This document shows positions 1 to 5,835 of a stretch of 8,381 bases of DNA, in pieces. The DNA is from Bacillota bacterium (GTDB lineage: Bacteria > Bacillota > Clostridia > Lachnospirales > Cellulosilyticaceae). The stretch is from the NCBI GenBank assembly GCA_023457875.1, contig JAEXBC010000368.1:1-8381 (forward strand). The letters are read 5' to 3'. The translations under genes were made by a program, and so were the position numbers. Under the pieces are notes generated by a model. That model did no database searches and had not been told where the DNA came from. It saw only the letters and a program-made list of their open reading frames with translations. Numbering within the stretch: position 1 is the first letter of the stretch; every line of letters starts with the position of its first letter.

Positions 1-440
1 CCAAACAAAATAGGTCTTCCTATTACGTTTAAACGCCCCACCTCTTCAATTAATTCATATTCTAGTAAGCGACTAATTGCATGCTCGCATCTCACACCAC
101 GAATATCTTCTATTTGTGTTCTGGTAATAGGCTGTGAATAAGCAACGATTGCTAGCGTTTCAATAAGTGCTTGTGTTAATAGATGCTTAACTGGTTTTTG
201 TCTATACATTTGAATGACTTGCATATGCTTTGGTGCTGTACACATTTGATAGCCATCATCTACCTCGACAATTTCAATCCCACTGTTGGTTTGTTCATAA
301 TACTCATTGAGCTTATTAATAGCCATATGTATCGAGAAAACATCTATATTACAAATTTCACATAACCTATCTTGAGAAATAATATCTCCTGAATAAAAAA
401 GTAGTGCTTCAAGTGCACTCTCAAGTTCAGTTTTCTTCAC
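1..440 (-). CDS. scpB: ScpB, segregation and condensation protein B (3' end cut by window edge)
   Basis: ScpB is the winged-helix, dimeric kleisin-associated subunit of the Smc-ScpA-ScpB condensin that compacts and segregates the chromosome on the nucleoid. The first 146 codons are visible; the rest lies beyond the left edge (family members are usually about 180-200 aa). Recognisable stretches are the N-terminal ALEALLFYSGD, the central ETLAIVAYSQPITR followed by QIEDIRGV, and LIEEVGRLNVIGRPILFG, all hallmarks of the family's two winged-helix domains. The start is GTG at 438-440: an in-frame TAA lies at 456-458 just upstream, and a GGGAGG Shine-Dalgarno (449-454) sits 8 nt before it. The gene overlaps the end of scpA by 14 bp in another frame, which implies translational coupling and roughly balanced production of the two partners. 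It is not an isolated ORF with an ATG start, so it is easy to miss. Identity is very secure; only the C-terminus is unseen. Confidence 0.95.
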   Translation of the reverse strand, partial: MKKTELESALEALLFYSGDIISQDRLCEICNIDVFSIHMAINKLNEYYEQTNSGIEIVEVDDGYQMCTAPKHMQVIQMYRQKPVKHLLTQALIETLAIVAYSQPITRTQIEDIRGVRCEHAISRLLEYELIEEVGRLNVIGRPILF

Positions 441-1191
441 GCTTGGTTCCTCCCGTTATGATAATATCTCCAGCTACTGTATCTTGGTAAACCTTAATTT
501 CTCTTTTATGGGTAAGCTCTAACAGTGCCATAAAGGTAACAATTAATTCAATTTTTGGCATTTGTCTTGTACAAATAGAAAAAAAGGTGGTTTTTCCATC
601 TAATGCAATTAAGTTACGGATATAACGACTTTTCTGTTGAATGGTATATGTATCCCTTTGTAAAATATGATGATCTATTTTTCGCTCTTGTTTTTCTTTT
701 TTATCCCACTCTTTTTGCCTGATCAACTGCTGAAAAGTATCATACAATAGCTTTAAGGAAACATCTTCTAAAATCACCTCATGGTCAATAGCTACTTCTG
801 GAATGTCAATTTGGGCCCTTTGATTTCTAAAACAACATTGATAGCCTTCACCTTGGCACGCACTAAGCTTCTCAGATACATATTTCACCTTTTTATACTC
901 AAGGAGTTTCCTTACAAGCTCTTCTCTTGGATCCTCCTCTGGCTCTTCATTAGCACGAGGGTGCCTTGGTAAAAGCATACGTGATTTAATGTAAAGCAAA
1001 GTGGCTGCCATGACAATAAAATCGCTCATTTGGTCTAATTCTACTTCTTTTGCAGCATCTAAATAAGTCATATACTGATCTGTTATGGATGAAATTTCTA
1101 TATCATATATATTCATTTTGTTTTTTTCAATTAAATAAAGTAATAAATCTAATGGACCTTCAAAATCTTGCAATTTAAACAAAACTGCCAC
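427..1191 (-). CDS. scpA: ScpA, kleisin subunit of Smc-ScpAB condensin
   Basis: ScpA is the kleisin that bridges the head domains of an Smc dimer and binds ScpB, closing the condensin ring. The 254-aa product has the typical family length. The N-terminal Smc-neck-binding helices carry the diagnostic FEGPLDLLLYLIEKNKMNIYDI (residues 10-31) and LLYIKSRMLLP (65-75). An acidic linker (about 80-92) follows, then a charged middle region for ScpB binding, and a C-terminal winged-helix domain (about 180-246, ending near VAGDIIITGG). Translation starts at GTG (1189-1191), 7 nt after a perfect AGGAGG; the nearby ATG is in another frame. smc itself is not in the window, as is common in Firmicutes. Three cysteines (C112, C119, C120) sit in the middle segment, which is unusual but not diagnostic. 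The gene lies downstream of the dacF terminator, so it probably has its own promoter at 1226-1254. Identity is secure. Confidence 0.97.
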   Translation of the reverse strand: MAVLFKLQDFEGPLDLLLYLIEKNKMNIYDIEISSITDQYMTYLDAAKEVELDQMSDFIVMAATLLYIKSRMLLPRHPRANEEPEEDPREELVRKLLEYKKVKYVSEKLSACQGEGYQCCFRNQRAQIDIPEVAIDHEVILEDVSLKLLYDTFQQLIRQKEWDKKEKQERKIDHHILQRDTYTIQQKSRYIRNLIALDGKTTFFSICTRQMPKIELIVTFMALLELTHKREIKVYQDTVAGDIIITGGTKREEN

Positions 1192-1225
1192 ACATCGTCC
1201 TCCTAAAATTTTCTGATTTATAATA

Positions 1226-1254
1226 AGTGTAGCCTTTTGTCACATTTTATGCAA
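1226..1254 (-). promoter_or_regulatory. Candidate sigma-A promoter for scpA-scpB
   Basis: On the minus strand, TTGCAT (1249-1254) and TACACT (1226-1231) are separated by 17 bp, between the dacF terminator and the scpA ribosome binding site. Each hexamer matches the consensus at four positions. A promoter is expected here because the upstream gene ends in a strong terminator. An alternative pairing (GTGACA at 1238-1243 and TATAAA at 1217-1222) has only a 15-bp spacer and is less likely. Confidence 0.45.
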
Positions 1255-1271
1255 GTCTTAAATAAGGCGGA

Positions 1272-1319
1272 AAATAAAAAGCATAATGAGCCTTTTTTCT
1301 CTCATTATGCTTTTTATTT
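1272..1319 (-). terminator. Intrinsic terminator after dacF, bidirectional in form
   Basis: A perfect 19-bp inverted repeat (arms 1272-1290 and 1301-1319, 10-nt loop) has a GCATAATGAG core flanked by matching A-rich and T-rich ends. Transcribed from the minus strand it gives a hairpin whose 3' arm runs into TTTTTATTT. The dacF stop codon (1318-1320) lies in the first bases of the 5' arm, so the transcript ends almost exactly at the end of the gene. The symmetry would also work on the plus strand, but no plus-strand gene ends here. Confidence 0.9.
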
Positions 1320-2505
1320 ATTTTGACAACTTGAAAAAGCGTTTAAACATATAAGGCACCATTTGTTTGAGGGTTGCCTTCTTTGCTTCACTCGCTGCGA
1401 TTACAATATCTTGCCCTACCTCTTTACCATCTAAATAGTAGGTGATATTCCCCAATTCTTGTCCCTTTATTATGGGTGCAACAAGGGATTTGGGATAACT
1501 AAGCTCATAGGTAAGCTCACTTGTACTATTATCCTTAGGTACGACGAAAGCCTTTGTTTCCTTGGTTGCCACATCAATCTGCTCTACATCACCTTTTTTG
1601 ATAGGTACTTTAGCTACAATGCTTCCACTATTAGGACCTACTTTAACCTTATAGTTCGCAAAACCATAGTCAAGTAACTGCGCTGCTTCTTGAAAACGTA
1701 TTTTTCCGTCTGCAGCTCCCATAATGACTGCAACCAGACCCATATTATCTCTGGTGGCTGTAGCACTAACACAATGCTTAGCTTGAGGAGTATATCCTGT
1801 CTTTAATCCAGTTATACCCCTATACCATTTCAACATTTTATTGGTGTTAGATAGTCCAAATTCTGTTTCACCTCGTCTTGTACGGTGCGTAATGCTATCC
1901 ATCCATATGGTTAATGTTTTTGTAATTTCAGGATATTCCTTTACCAATGCCCTTGACATAATGGCAATATCCCTAGCTGTTGATACATGCCCCTCTTCAT
2001 GAAGTCCACAAGCATTTTTAAATACCGTATGGGTCATCCCAAGTTGCTGGGCACGCTTGTTCATTAGCTCAACAAATTGTTCTTCACTACCTGCTATATA
2101 TTCACCCATTGCCACTGCCGCATCATTAGCAGATGCAATACAAATACATTTTACTAAGTCACGTACAGTTTGCTCTTCACCAGGCTCCATAAACACCTGT
2201 GAACCACCCATATGGGCAGCATGCTCGCTGATGGTCACCTTATCATCCCAGTTAATTTTACCAGCAGCAATCGCCTCATTAATGAGTAACAAGGTCATCA
2301 CCTTAGTAATACTAGCTGGTGGTAAAGGCTCATCTGCGTTACGCTCCAATAAAACCTTCCCACTGGATTCTTCAACTAAAATATAGCTTCTTGCAGTAGT
2401 TGCCAGTGTTTGATCGCTTTTTGAAGAATTTGGCTTTGCATATACCTGTGGGAAAGATGATACCAACATAACTAAAAAGATAAATAACGCTATTTTCCTT
2501 TTCAT
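1318..2505 (-). CDS. dacF: DacF-type D-alanyl-D-alanine carboxypeptidase (penicillin-binding protein, peptidase S11)
   Basis: This secreted serine carboxypeptidase removes the terminal D-Ala from peptidoglycan pentapeptides and so limits cross-linking. The 395-aa product has an N-terminal signal peptide (KRK, a hydrophobic core, cleavage probably after the VYA at residues 21-23). All three penicillin-binding motifs are present: SxxK as S65-I-T-K68, SxN as S125-A-N127, and KTG as K235-T-G237. A C-terminal beta-rich PBP5-like domain follows (about 290-370), and the end is basic and amphipathic (MFKRFFKLSK), as expected for membrane anchoring. The start is ATG with AGGAGG 6 nt upstream (2512-2517). 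Length and architecture match the DacF/DacB family. In B. subtilis dacF is sporulation-controlled (sigma-F), but the -10 seen here is sigma-A-like, so a vegetative role is possible. No regulatory spoIIA genes are visible. The family assignment is secure; the choice of dacF over dacB/dacA is inferred. Confidence 0.92.
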   Translation of the reverse strand: MKRKIALFIFLVMLVSSFPQVYAKPNSSKSDQTLATTARSYILVEESSGKVLLERNADEPLPPASITKVMTLLLINEAIAAGKINWDDKVTISEHAAHMGGSQVFMEPGEEQTVRDLVKCICIASANDAAVAMGEYIAGSEEQFVELMNKRAQQLGMTHTVFKNACGLHEEGHVSTARDIAIMSRALVKEYPEITKTLTIWMDSITHRTRRGETEFGLSNTNKMLKWYRGITGLKTGYTPQAKHCVSATATRDNMGLVAVIMGAADGKIRFQEAAQLLDYGFANYKVKVGPNSGSIVAKVPIKKGDVEQIDVATKETKAFVVPKDNSTSELTYELSYPKSLVAPIIKGQELGNITYYLDGKEVGQDIVIAASEAKKATLKQMVPYMFKRFFKLSK

Positions 2506-2555
2506 AGATGTCCTCCTAATTATCTTTTGCTTGTAGTATTTGTTATTTTAAACAA

Positions 2556-2584
2556 ATTATACCTTGCTTAAGATACATAGAAAG
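2556..2584 (-). promoter_or_regulatory. Candidate promoter for dacF
   Basis: A perfect TATAAT (2556-2561, minus strand) lies about 40 nt upstream of the dacF ribosome binding site. The -35 region is poor: with a 17-bp spacer it reads CTTTCT (2579-2584), and a 16-bp spacer gives TTTCTA. No sigma-F/G-like -35 element is seen at proper spacing. I saw no terminator between deoB and dacF, so read-through from deoB could also supply dacF transcript. Confidence 0.4.
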
Positions 2585-2649
2585 ATTAATCTAATCGAGA
2601 TTTAGTCCATAAGATTATAGATATACATCATGGATTTATTTGCCACATT

Positions 2650-3819
2650 TTATTTGATAACAGCTTTTAAAAAGCTCTCACCAATAGGTATTGGTGGTAA
2701 ATGAAATACCTCACAGAGGGTCTGACCTATGTCTGCAAAGCTCCTTCTTGTACCGAGGTTATTATTTTCCTTTATATGCTTACCTATGACTAATAAGGGA
2801 ACATATTCTCTGGTATGATCCGTTCCTTTAGTTGTAGGATCACAACCATGATCTGCAGTAATAATAAGTATATCCTCTTCTTGCATAGCTTCAATAAGGT
2901 GAGGCAAAGCCCTATCAAAGGCTTCTAAGCCTTCGCCATACAGCTTTGGCTGATTGCGATGGCCCCACTTCATATCAAAATCAACTAGATTAGTAAATAT
3001 AATCCCTTCCTTATATTGCTGCATACATTGAAGCGTCATGTCAATTCCCTGCTGATTATCTGCCGTATGCATCGCATGGGTAATGCCTTTTCCATTAAAA
3101 ATATCCTCTATTTTACCTATTGCAATCACTGGATTGTGATGTGCTTCGCAATGTGAAAGTAAATTGGGCTTAGGTGGTGAAATGGCATAATCTTTACGAT
3201 GAGCTGTTCGGGTAAAGGCTCCTTTTTTACCAATAAAAGGTCTTGCTATGACCCGTGCCACTTCATCCTCCCCTGTTAAAAGTTCACGAGCTATGGCGCA
3301 CATTTCATACAACCTATCTAAAGGAATAACCTCTTCGTGGGCGGCAATTTGAAATACACTATCTGCCGAGGTGTAGACAATAGGATAACCTGTTTTCATA
3401 TGCTTCTCGCCTAACTCTTCAATAATGGCCGTTCCAGATGCTGCATAGTTTCCAAGTGTCTTCGTACCAATCTTCTCTTCAAAAGCTGTGATGATTTCAT
3501 CATTAAAACCATTGGGATAGGTAGGAAAGGGTACTTTTGTATAAATACCAATCATTTCCCAATGGCCTGTCGTTGTATCTTTCCCCTTTGATAGTTCGCC
3601 CATTCTTGCAAAACTACCCTTAGGCACTTCACAAGAAGGAATAGACTTCATCCCCTCAATATTACCTAGTCCATAACTTACCATATGCTCAAGTGTCAAT
3701 CCATTACAGTATTCATAGACATGACTAATGGTATTCACATTGGCATCACCATAGTCTTTTGCGTCAGGCATCTCGCCCATTCCTACACTATCTAATACAA
3801 TCCATATTACTCTTTTCAT
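2650..3819 (-). CDS. deoB: Phosphopentomutase
   Basis: This cytosolic, Mn-dependent enzyme interconverts ribose-1-phosphate and ribose-5-phosphate (and the deoxyribose forms), feeding sugars from nucleoside breakdown into central metabolism. The 389-aa product belongs to the alkaline phosphatase superfamily. Visible metal and active-site motifs are VLDSVGMGEMPDA (D10), GKDTTTGHWE (residues 79-88, phosphorylated Thr probably T82), NLVDFDMKWGHRN (D282, H287), and TADHGCDPTTKGTDHTREY (D323, H324, H335). The order and spacing match the Bacillus enzyme. The reading frame is open 16 codons further upstream, to a GTG at 3865-3867, but that codon has no ribosome binding site. The ATG at 3817-3819 has AGGAGG 5 nt upstream and begins MKRVIWIVLDSVG, the family N-terminus. 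xerD upstream is a common clostridial neighbour. No nucleoside phosphorylase gene accompanies it here. Confidence 0.97.
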   Translation of the reverse strand: MKRVIWIVLDSVGMGEMPDAKDYGDANVNTISHVYEYCNGLTLEHMVSYGLGNIEGMKSIPSCEVPKGSFARMGELSKGKDTTTGHWEMIGIYTKVPFPTYPNGFNDEIITAFEEKIGTKTLGNYAASGTAIIEELGEKHMKTGYPIVYTSADSVFQIAAHEEVIPLDRLYEMCAIARELLTGEDEVARVIARPFIGKKGAFTRTAHRKDYAISPPKPNLLSHCEAHHNPVIAIGKIEDIFNGKGITHAMHTADNQQGIDMTLQCMQQYKEGIIFTNLVDFDMKWGHRNQPKLYGEGLEAFDRALPHLIEAMQEEDILIITADHGCDPTTKGTDHTREYVPLLVIGKHIKENNNLGTRRSFADIGQTLCEVFHLPPIPIGESFLKAVIK

Positions 3820-3824
3820 TGTCT

Positions 3825-3830
3825 CCTCCT
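3825..3830 (-). promoter_or_regulatory. Ribosome binding site that sets the deoB start
   Basis: AGGAGG lies 5 nt before the ATG at 3817-3819. It rules out the longer in-frame version beginning at the GTG at 3865-3867, which has no such site in front of it. Its first base is also the last base of a TGA that closes a tiny upstream reading frame (3830-3850). Confidence 0.85.
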
Positions 3831-3850
3831 CATTGTTTTGTCCTATACAC
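3830..3850 (-). other. Possible six-codon leader ORF in front of deoB
   Basis: A second Shine-Dalgarno (GGAGGAG, 3859-3865, minus strand) lies 8 nt upstream of a GTG (3848-3850). That GTG opens a six-codon frame reading Met-Tyr-Arg-Thr-Lys-Gln and closing at TGA (3830-3832), directly on the deoB Shine-Dalgarno. The layout would allow translational coupling or a leader-peptide effect. It is equally possible that the extra site is chance in a purine-rich leader. Nothing in the peptide sequence suggests a sensing function. Confidence 0.25.
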
Positions 3851-3877
3851 CTTTTGCTCTCCTCCACAAAAGAAGTT

Positions 3878-3906
3878 TTCTTAGCCTTTATTTTTCCTTA
3901 TGTCAG
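3878..3906 (-). promoter_or_regulatory. Candidate promoter for deoB
   Basis: On the minus strand CTGACA (3901-3906, five of six to the -35 consensus) is followed after 17 bp by TAAGAA (3878-3883, only three of six to the -10). A promoter is expected here because xerD upstream ends in an intrinsic terminator. The weak -10 makes this tentative. Confidence 0.33.
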
Positions 3907-3946
3907 TTAAAAAATGCATTCATAAATGTTTTTATAAGGATTTTAC

Positions 3947-3975
3947 AAAAAAAAACTAGGCTTTTAACCTAGTTT
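3947..3975 (-). terminator. Intrinsic terminator after xerD
   Basis: A perfect 8-bp stem (arms 3953-3960 and 3968-3975, core AACTAGG) with a 7-nt loop is followed on the minus strand by an unbroken T run (complement of the nine As at 3947-3955). The 5' arm starts inside the xerD stop codon (3974-3976), so termination follows immediately after the gene. Confidence 0.88.
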
Positions 3976-4870
3976 ATGCACGTGGATGTGATTTATTATA
4001 AATATGAATTAAGGACTCGGTGTCTTGCTTTAAATTGAGGTAAACCTGAGTTGTGGATATATCCGAATGCCCTAACATTTGTTGAACTGATTTTAAATTT
4101 GCACCATTTTGAACCAGATGAGCCGCAAAGGAATGCCTTAACATATGGGGTGTAATTTCTCCAGTAATATTTGCAGCATTGGCATAAGTCTTAAGTATTT
4201 TCCAAAAACCTTGTCTTGTCATTGGATAACCATTACAGTTAACAAATAAAGTGCGTTCCGTAGTATCTTTAATTAAAATGTAGCGCACTTCACTAAGATA
4301 GGTATTTAACGCAGAGATTGCAGATTTACCAATTGGAATTGTTCTTTCCTTCTGTGTATCTCTACACATAATATAGCCTTGTTGTAAATTGATATCTGTT
4401 GTTTTTAAAGAAATAAGTTCTGATACACGAATGCCAGTAGCATATAAAAGCTCTAGCATGGCATGATCACGAATACCTTTTGAATCTTTTCGATTAGGTT
4501 GTTCTAATAAGTGCGTAATTTGCTCCTCGGATAAGATACGAGGCGCTCTTTTTTCTATCTTCGGTAAGGCAATGAGCTGTGCAGGATTTTCCTTGATCAC
4601 TTGCTCCTTTACAAGATATTGACAAAAAGCACGAATAGAGGCTAAAGTTCTTGAAATAGTAGCTATTGACTTGCCTTCTTCCTTCATGTGTTCTAAATAA
4701 GCTTCAATCTGCGTTGGCGACACGCTTTTTATCATGATGCCTTCATTTTCCTCAACATATTTATCAAAATACTTTAAGTCCCTCTGATATGATTGCACTG
4801 TATTATCGGAAGCACCTTTAATGTGCTTAAGATAGTATAGAAACAAGTTAATATACTCCTCCATCGTCAT
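3974..4870 (-). CDS. xerD: XerD site-specific tyrosine recombinase
   Basis: With XerC or a XerC-like partner, XerD resolves chromosome dimers at dif during division; it acts in the cytosol at the closing septum. The 298-aa product has the N-terminal SAM-like DNA-binding domain (about 1-90) and the C-terminal catalytic domain. The full catalytic set is present: R148 in ATGIRVSEL, K174, H242-x-x-R245 in HMLRHSFAAHL, H268 in LGHSD and nucleophile Y277 in TTQVYL. These positions lie within two residues of those of E. coli XerD. The C-terminus HPRA is also typical. The start is ambiguous: ATG 4868-4870 has GAGG about 10 nt upstream, while ATG 4862-4864 (two codons later) has AAGGGG about 6 nt upstream. 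No phage or integron genes flank it, and placement before deoB is common in Firmicutes, so this is the housekeeping enzyme, not an integrase. XerC versus XerD naming rests mostly on context. Confidence 0.93.
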   Translation of the reverse strand: MTMEEYINLFLYYLKHIKGASDNTVQSYQRDLKYFDKYVEENEGIMIKSVSPTQIEAYLEHMKEEGKSIATISRTLASIRAFCQYLVKEQVIKENPAQLIALPKIEKRAPRILSEEQITHLLEQPNRKDSKGIRDHAMLELLYATGIRVSELISLKTTDINLQQGYIMCRDTQKERTIPIGKSAISALNTYLSEVRYILIKDTTERTLFVNCNGYPMTRQGFWKILKTYANAANITGEITPHMLRHSFAAHLVQNGANLKSVQQMLGHSDISTTQVYLNLKQDTESLIHIYNKSHPRA

Positions 4871-4916
4871 TCCCCTTTGACCTCTACTAATATCCTAGTT
4901 GATATTTACATAATTT

Positions 4917-4945
4917 ATTATACTCAAAATGCCATCTAATGTCCA
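4917..4945 (-). promoter_or_regulatory. Sigma-A promoter for xerD
   Basis: TGGACA (4940-4945, five of six) and a perfect TATAAT (4917-4922) are separated by exactly 17 bp on the minus strand, about 45 nt upstream of the xerD start and downstream of the pyrR terminator. This is the best-looking promoter in the window. Confidence 0.7.
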
Positions 4946-5007
4946 CATTATTTAGTCTATATGTAATATTATATAATTTTTGAACATATTTTGCCTAATG
5001 AAGATAC

Positions 5008-5045
5008 AAAAAACAGTCCTATCTTATATGTTAAAGATACGACTG
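5008..5045 (-). terminator. Intrinsic terminator after pyrR
   Basis: A 12-bp stem with one internal G-G mismatch (arms 5014-5025 and 5034-5045, core CAGTC...GACTG) and an 8-nt loop is followed by six Ts on the minus strand (complement of 5008-5013). It separates pyrR from xerD. The AT-rich 60 bp between it and the pyrR stop holds another weak hairpin and a short T run, but nothing else recognisable. Confidence 0.8.
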
Positions 5046-5123
5046 CTATATAATATAATATAATCGCTCCAAAAAAAGCTTGGTGTAATAGGCCATTTTC
5101 CATCTGACCTTACCTTATATAAA

Positions 5124-5660
5124 TTATTTTGCTACTAAACGTACTACATTTTCATTGTCAATTTCTTCTAGTCTCACATTAACAATCTCTCGCTTAGAAG
5201 TGGGAATGTTTTTACCCACAAAATCTGGTCTAATAGGCAGTTCACGATGTCCACGATCAATGAGAGTAGCCAGCTTAATAAAGCTTGGTCTGCCAATGTC
5301 CATTAAGGCATCCATCGCTGCGCGTACAGTTCGTCCAGTAAAAATAACGTCATCCACCAAAATGATGCCTTTACCATTAATATCAGTCTCTATATGACGT
5401 TCCTTCGTTATAGGTTGGTCAAATTTCTTTTCAAGATCATCTCTATAAAAAGTAATATTAATACGCTCAACAGGTACTCTACTTTTTTCAATCTCTAAGA
5501 TTTTAGCTGCTAATATTTTGGCAAGAGGTACACCTCTGGTCTCAATACCTATAAAAATTAAGTTGGTTGCCCCTTTGTTTGCTTCAATAATTTCATGGGC
5601 AATTCTTGTCATTGCACGATTGATTGCAGCCTCATCCATTAAGATTTTAATTTCACTCAT
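5124..5660 (-). CDS. pyrR: PyrR, pyrimidine operon attenuation protein / uracil phosphoribosyltransferase
   Basis: PyrR binds UMP and then a hairpin in pyr leader RNAs, favouring transcription termination; it also makes UMP from uracil and PRPP. The 178-aa product matches the family length (181 in B. subtilis). The PRPP loop reads [16 protein letters not shown] (residues 100-115), and [20 protein letters not shown] (134-153) is a family signature; basic residues for RNA binding are present. I chose the ATG at 5658-5660 because the product then starts [16 protein letters not shown] like other PyrR proteins. The open frame extends 15 codons further up to a GTG at 5703-5705, but that would lie in the T run of the leader terminator and has no ribosome binding site. 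The site used is a GAGG about 12 nt upstream, rather weak. Upstream lies a probable PyrR-responsive attenuator, so the gene likely autoregulates. No pyr biosynthetic or uracil transport gene follows. Confidence 0.96.
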   Translation of the reverse strand: MSEIKILMDEAAINRAMTRIAHEIIEANKGATNLIFIGIETRGVPLAKILAAKILEIEKSRVPVERINITFYRDDLEKKFDQPITKERHIETDINGKGIILVDDVIFTGRTVRAAMDALMDIGRPSFIKLATLIDRGHRELPIRPDFVGKNIPTSKREIVNVRLEEIDNENVVRLVAK

Positions 5661-5706
5661 GAATTTATCCATCCTCGTATGATTTATTATTTCCAATACC
5701 ACCACT

Positions 5707-5734
5707 AAAAAAGACCTTTCATAGGAAAGGTCTT
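5707..5734 (-). terminator. Intrinsic terminator in the pyrR leader (attenuator terminator)
   Basis: A perfect 10-bp stem (arms 5711-5720 and 5725-5734, AAGACCTTTC on the transcript's 5' side) with a 4-nt loop is followed by a T run on the minus strand. It lies about 100 nt after the rluD stop and 46 nt before the pyrR start. It could simply end the lspA-rluD transcript. Its place just after a PyrR-like hairpin makes a regulated attenuator more likely. Confidence 0.85.
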
Positions 5735-5783
5735 ACGGGCTACACAATAAATTTAAATTTGGGTTTAATTTTATGACTTGTGT

Positions 5784-5817
5784 CTCCTTATTAGCCTCTC
5801 GTGCTAGTTTAAAGGAA
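5784..5817 (-). promoter_or_regulatory. Probable PyrR-binding RNA hairpin (anti-antiterminator) in the pyrR leader
   Basis: The transcript reads TAGCACGAGAGGCTA (5792-5806), followed closely by AAGGA. Against the known PyrR consensus ARUCCNGNGAGGYU, the loop half (GAGAGGCT) fits fully and the 5' half deviates at three positions. It folds as an upper stem TAGC/GCTA, an internal loop and a lower stem TCCTT/AAGGA (5812-5816 with 5785-5789), the layout known for PyrR sites. The downstream GGCT (5793-5796) and ACACAA (5778-5783) can instead pair with the contiguous TTGTGTAGCC (5738-5747), a plausible antiterminator that would break this hairpin. That stem abuts the terminator arm rather than overlapping it, so the exact switch is uncertain. 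Confidence 0.65.
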
Positions 5818-5835
5818 AATATTAATCATATCTTC

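Noticed and set aside
1170..1196. Seven-codon frame (ATG to TAA) overlapping the scpA start in another frame
   Set aside because: It shares the scpA ribosome binding site but lies nearer to it than the GTG, and nothing supports its use; scpA conservation begins at the GTG.
183..2386. Plus-strand open frames of 60-109 codons (183-365, 781-972, 1459-1677, 2057-2386)
   Set aside because: Each lies antisense to a well-identified gene (scpB, scpA, dacF), lacks a ribosome binding site and resembles no known family.
2583..2592. Perfect 10-bp palindrome AGATTAATCT upstream of the dacF -10
   Set aside because: It could be an operator, but short AT-rich palindromes are expected by chance and no second copy or regulator gene is present.
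3820..3867. 16-residue N-terminal extension of DeoB from a GTG at 3865-3867
   Set aside because: No ribosome binding site precedes that GTG, and the family N-terminus begins at the ATG at 3817-3819 behind AGGAGG.
3974..4870. Tyrosine recombinase as a sign of a phage or integrative element
   Set aside because: Length, catalytic positions, HPRA C-terminus and housekeeping neighbours fit XerD; no att-like repeats, tRNA gene or phage genes are present.
5047..5065. AT-rich pentamer repeat after the pyrR stop
   Set aside because: Only about three short copies, in an AT-rich spacer; best seen as low-complexity sequence.
5046..5123. Second hairpin directly after the pyrR stop (GGTCA pairing with TGGCC, then a T run)
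   Set aside because: The stem is short with a wobble pair, and the T run lies more than ten bases downstream; the 5008-5045 hairpin is the better terminator.
5661..5705. 15-residue N-terminal extension of PyrR from a GTG at 5703-5705
   Set aside because: It would start at the T run of the leader terminator without a ribosome binding site, and the extra residues do not belong to the family.
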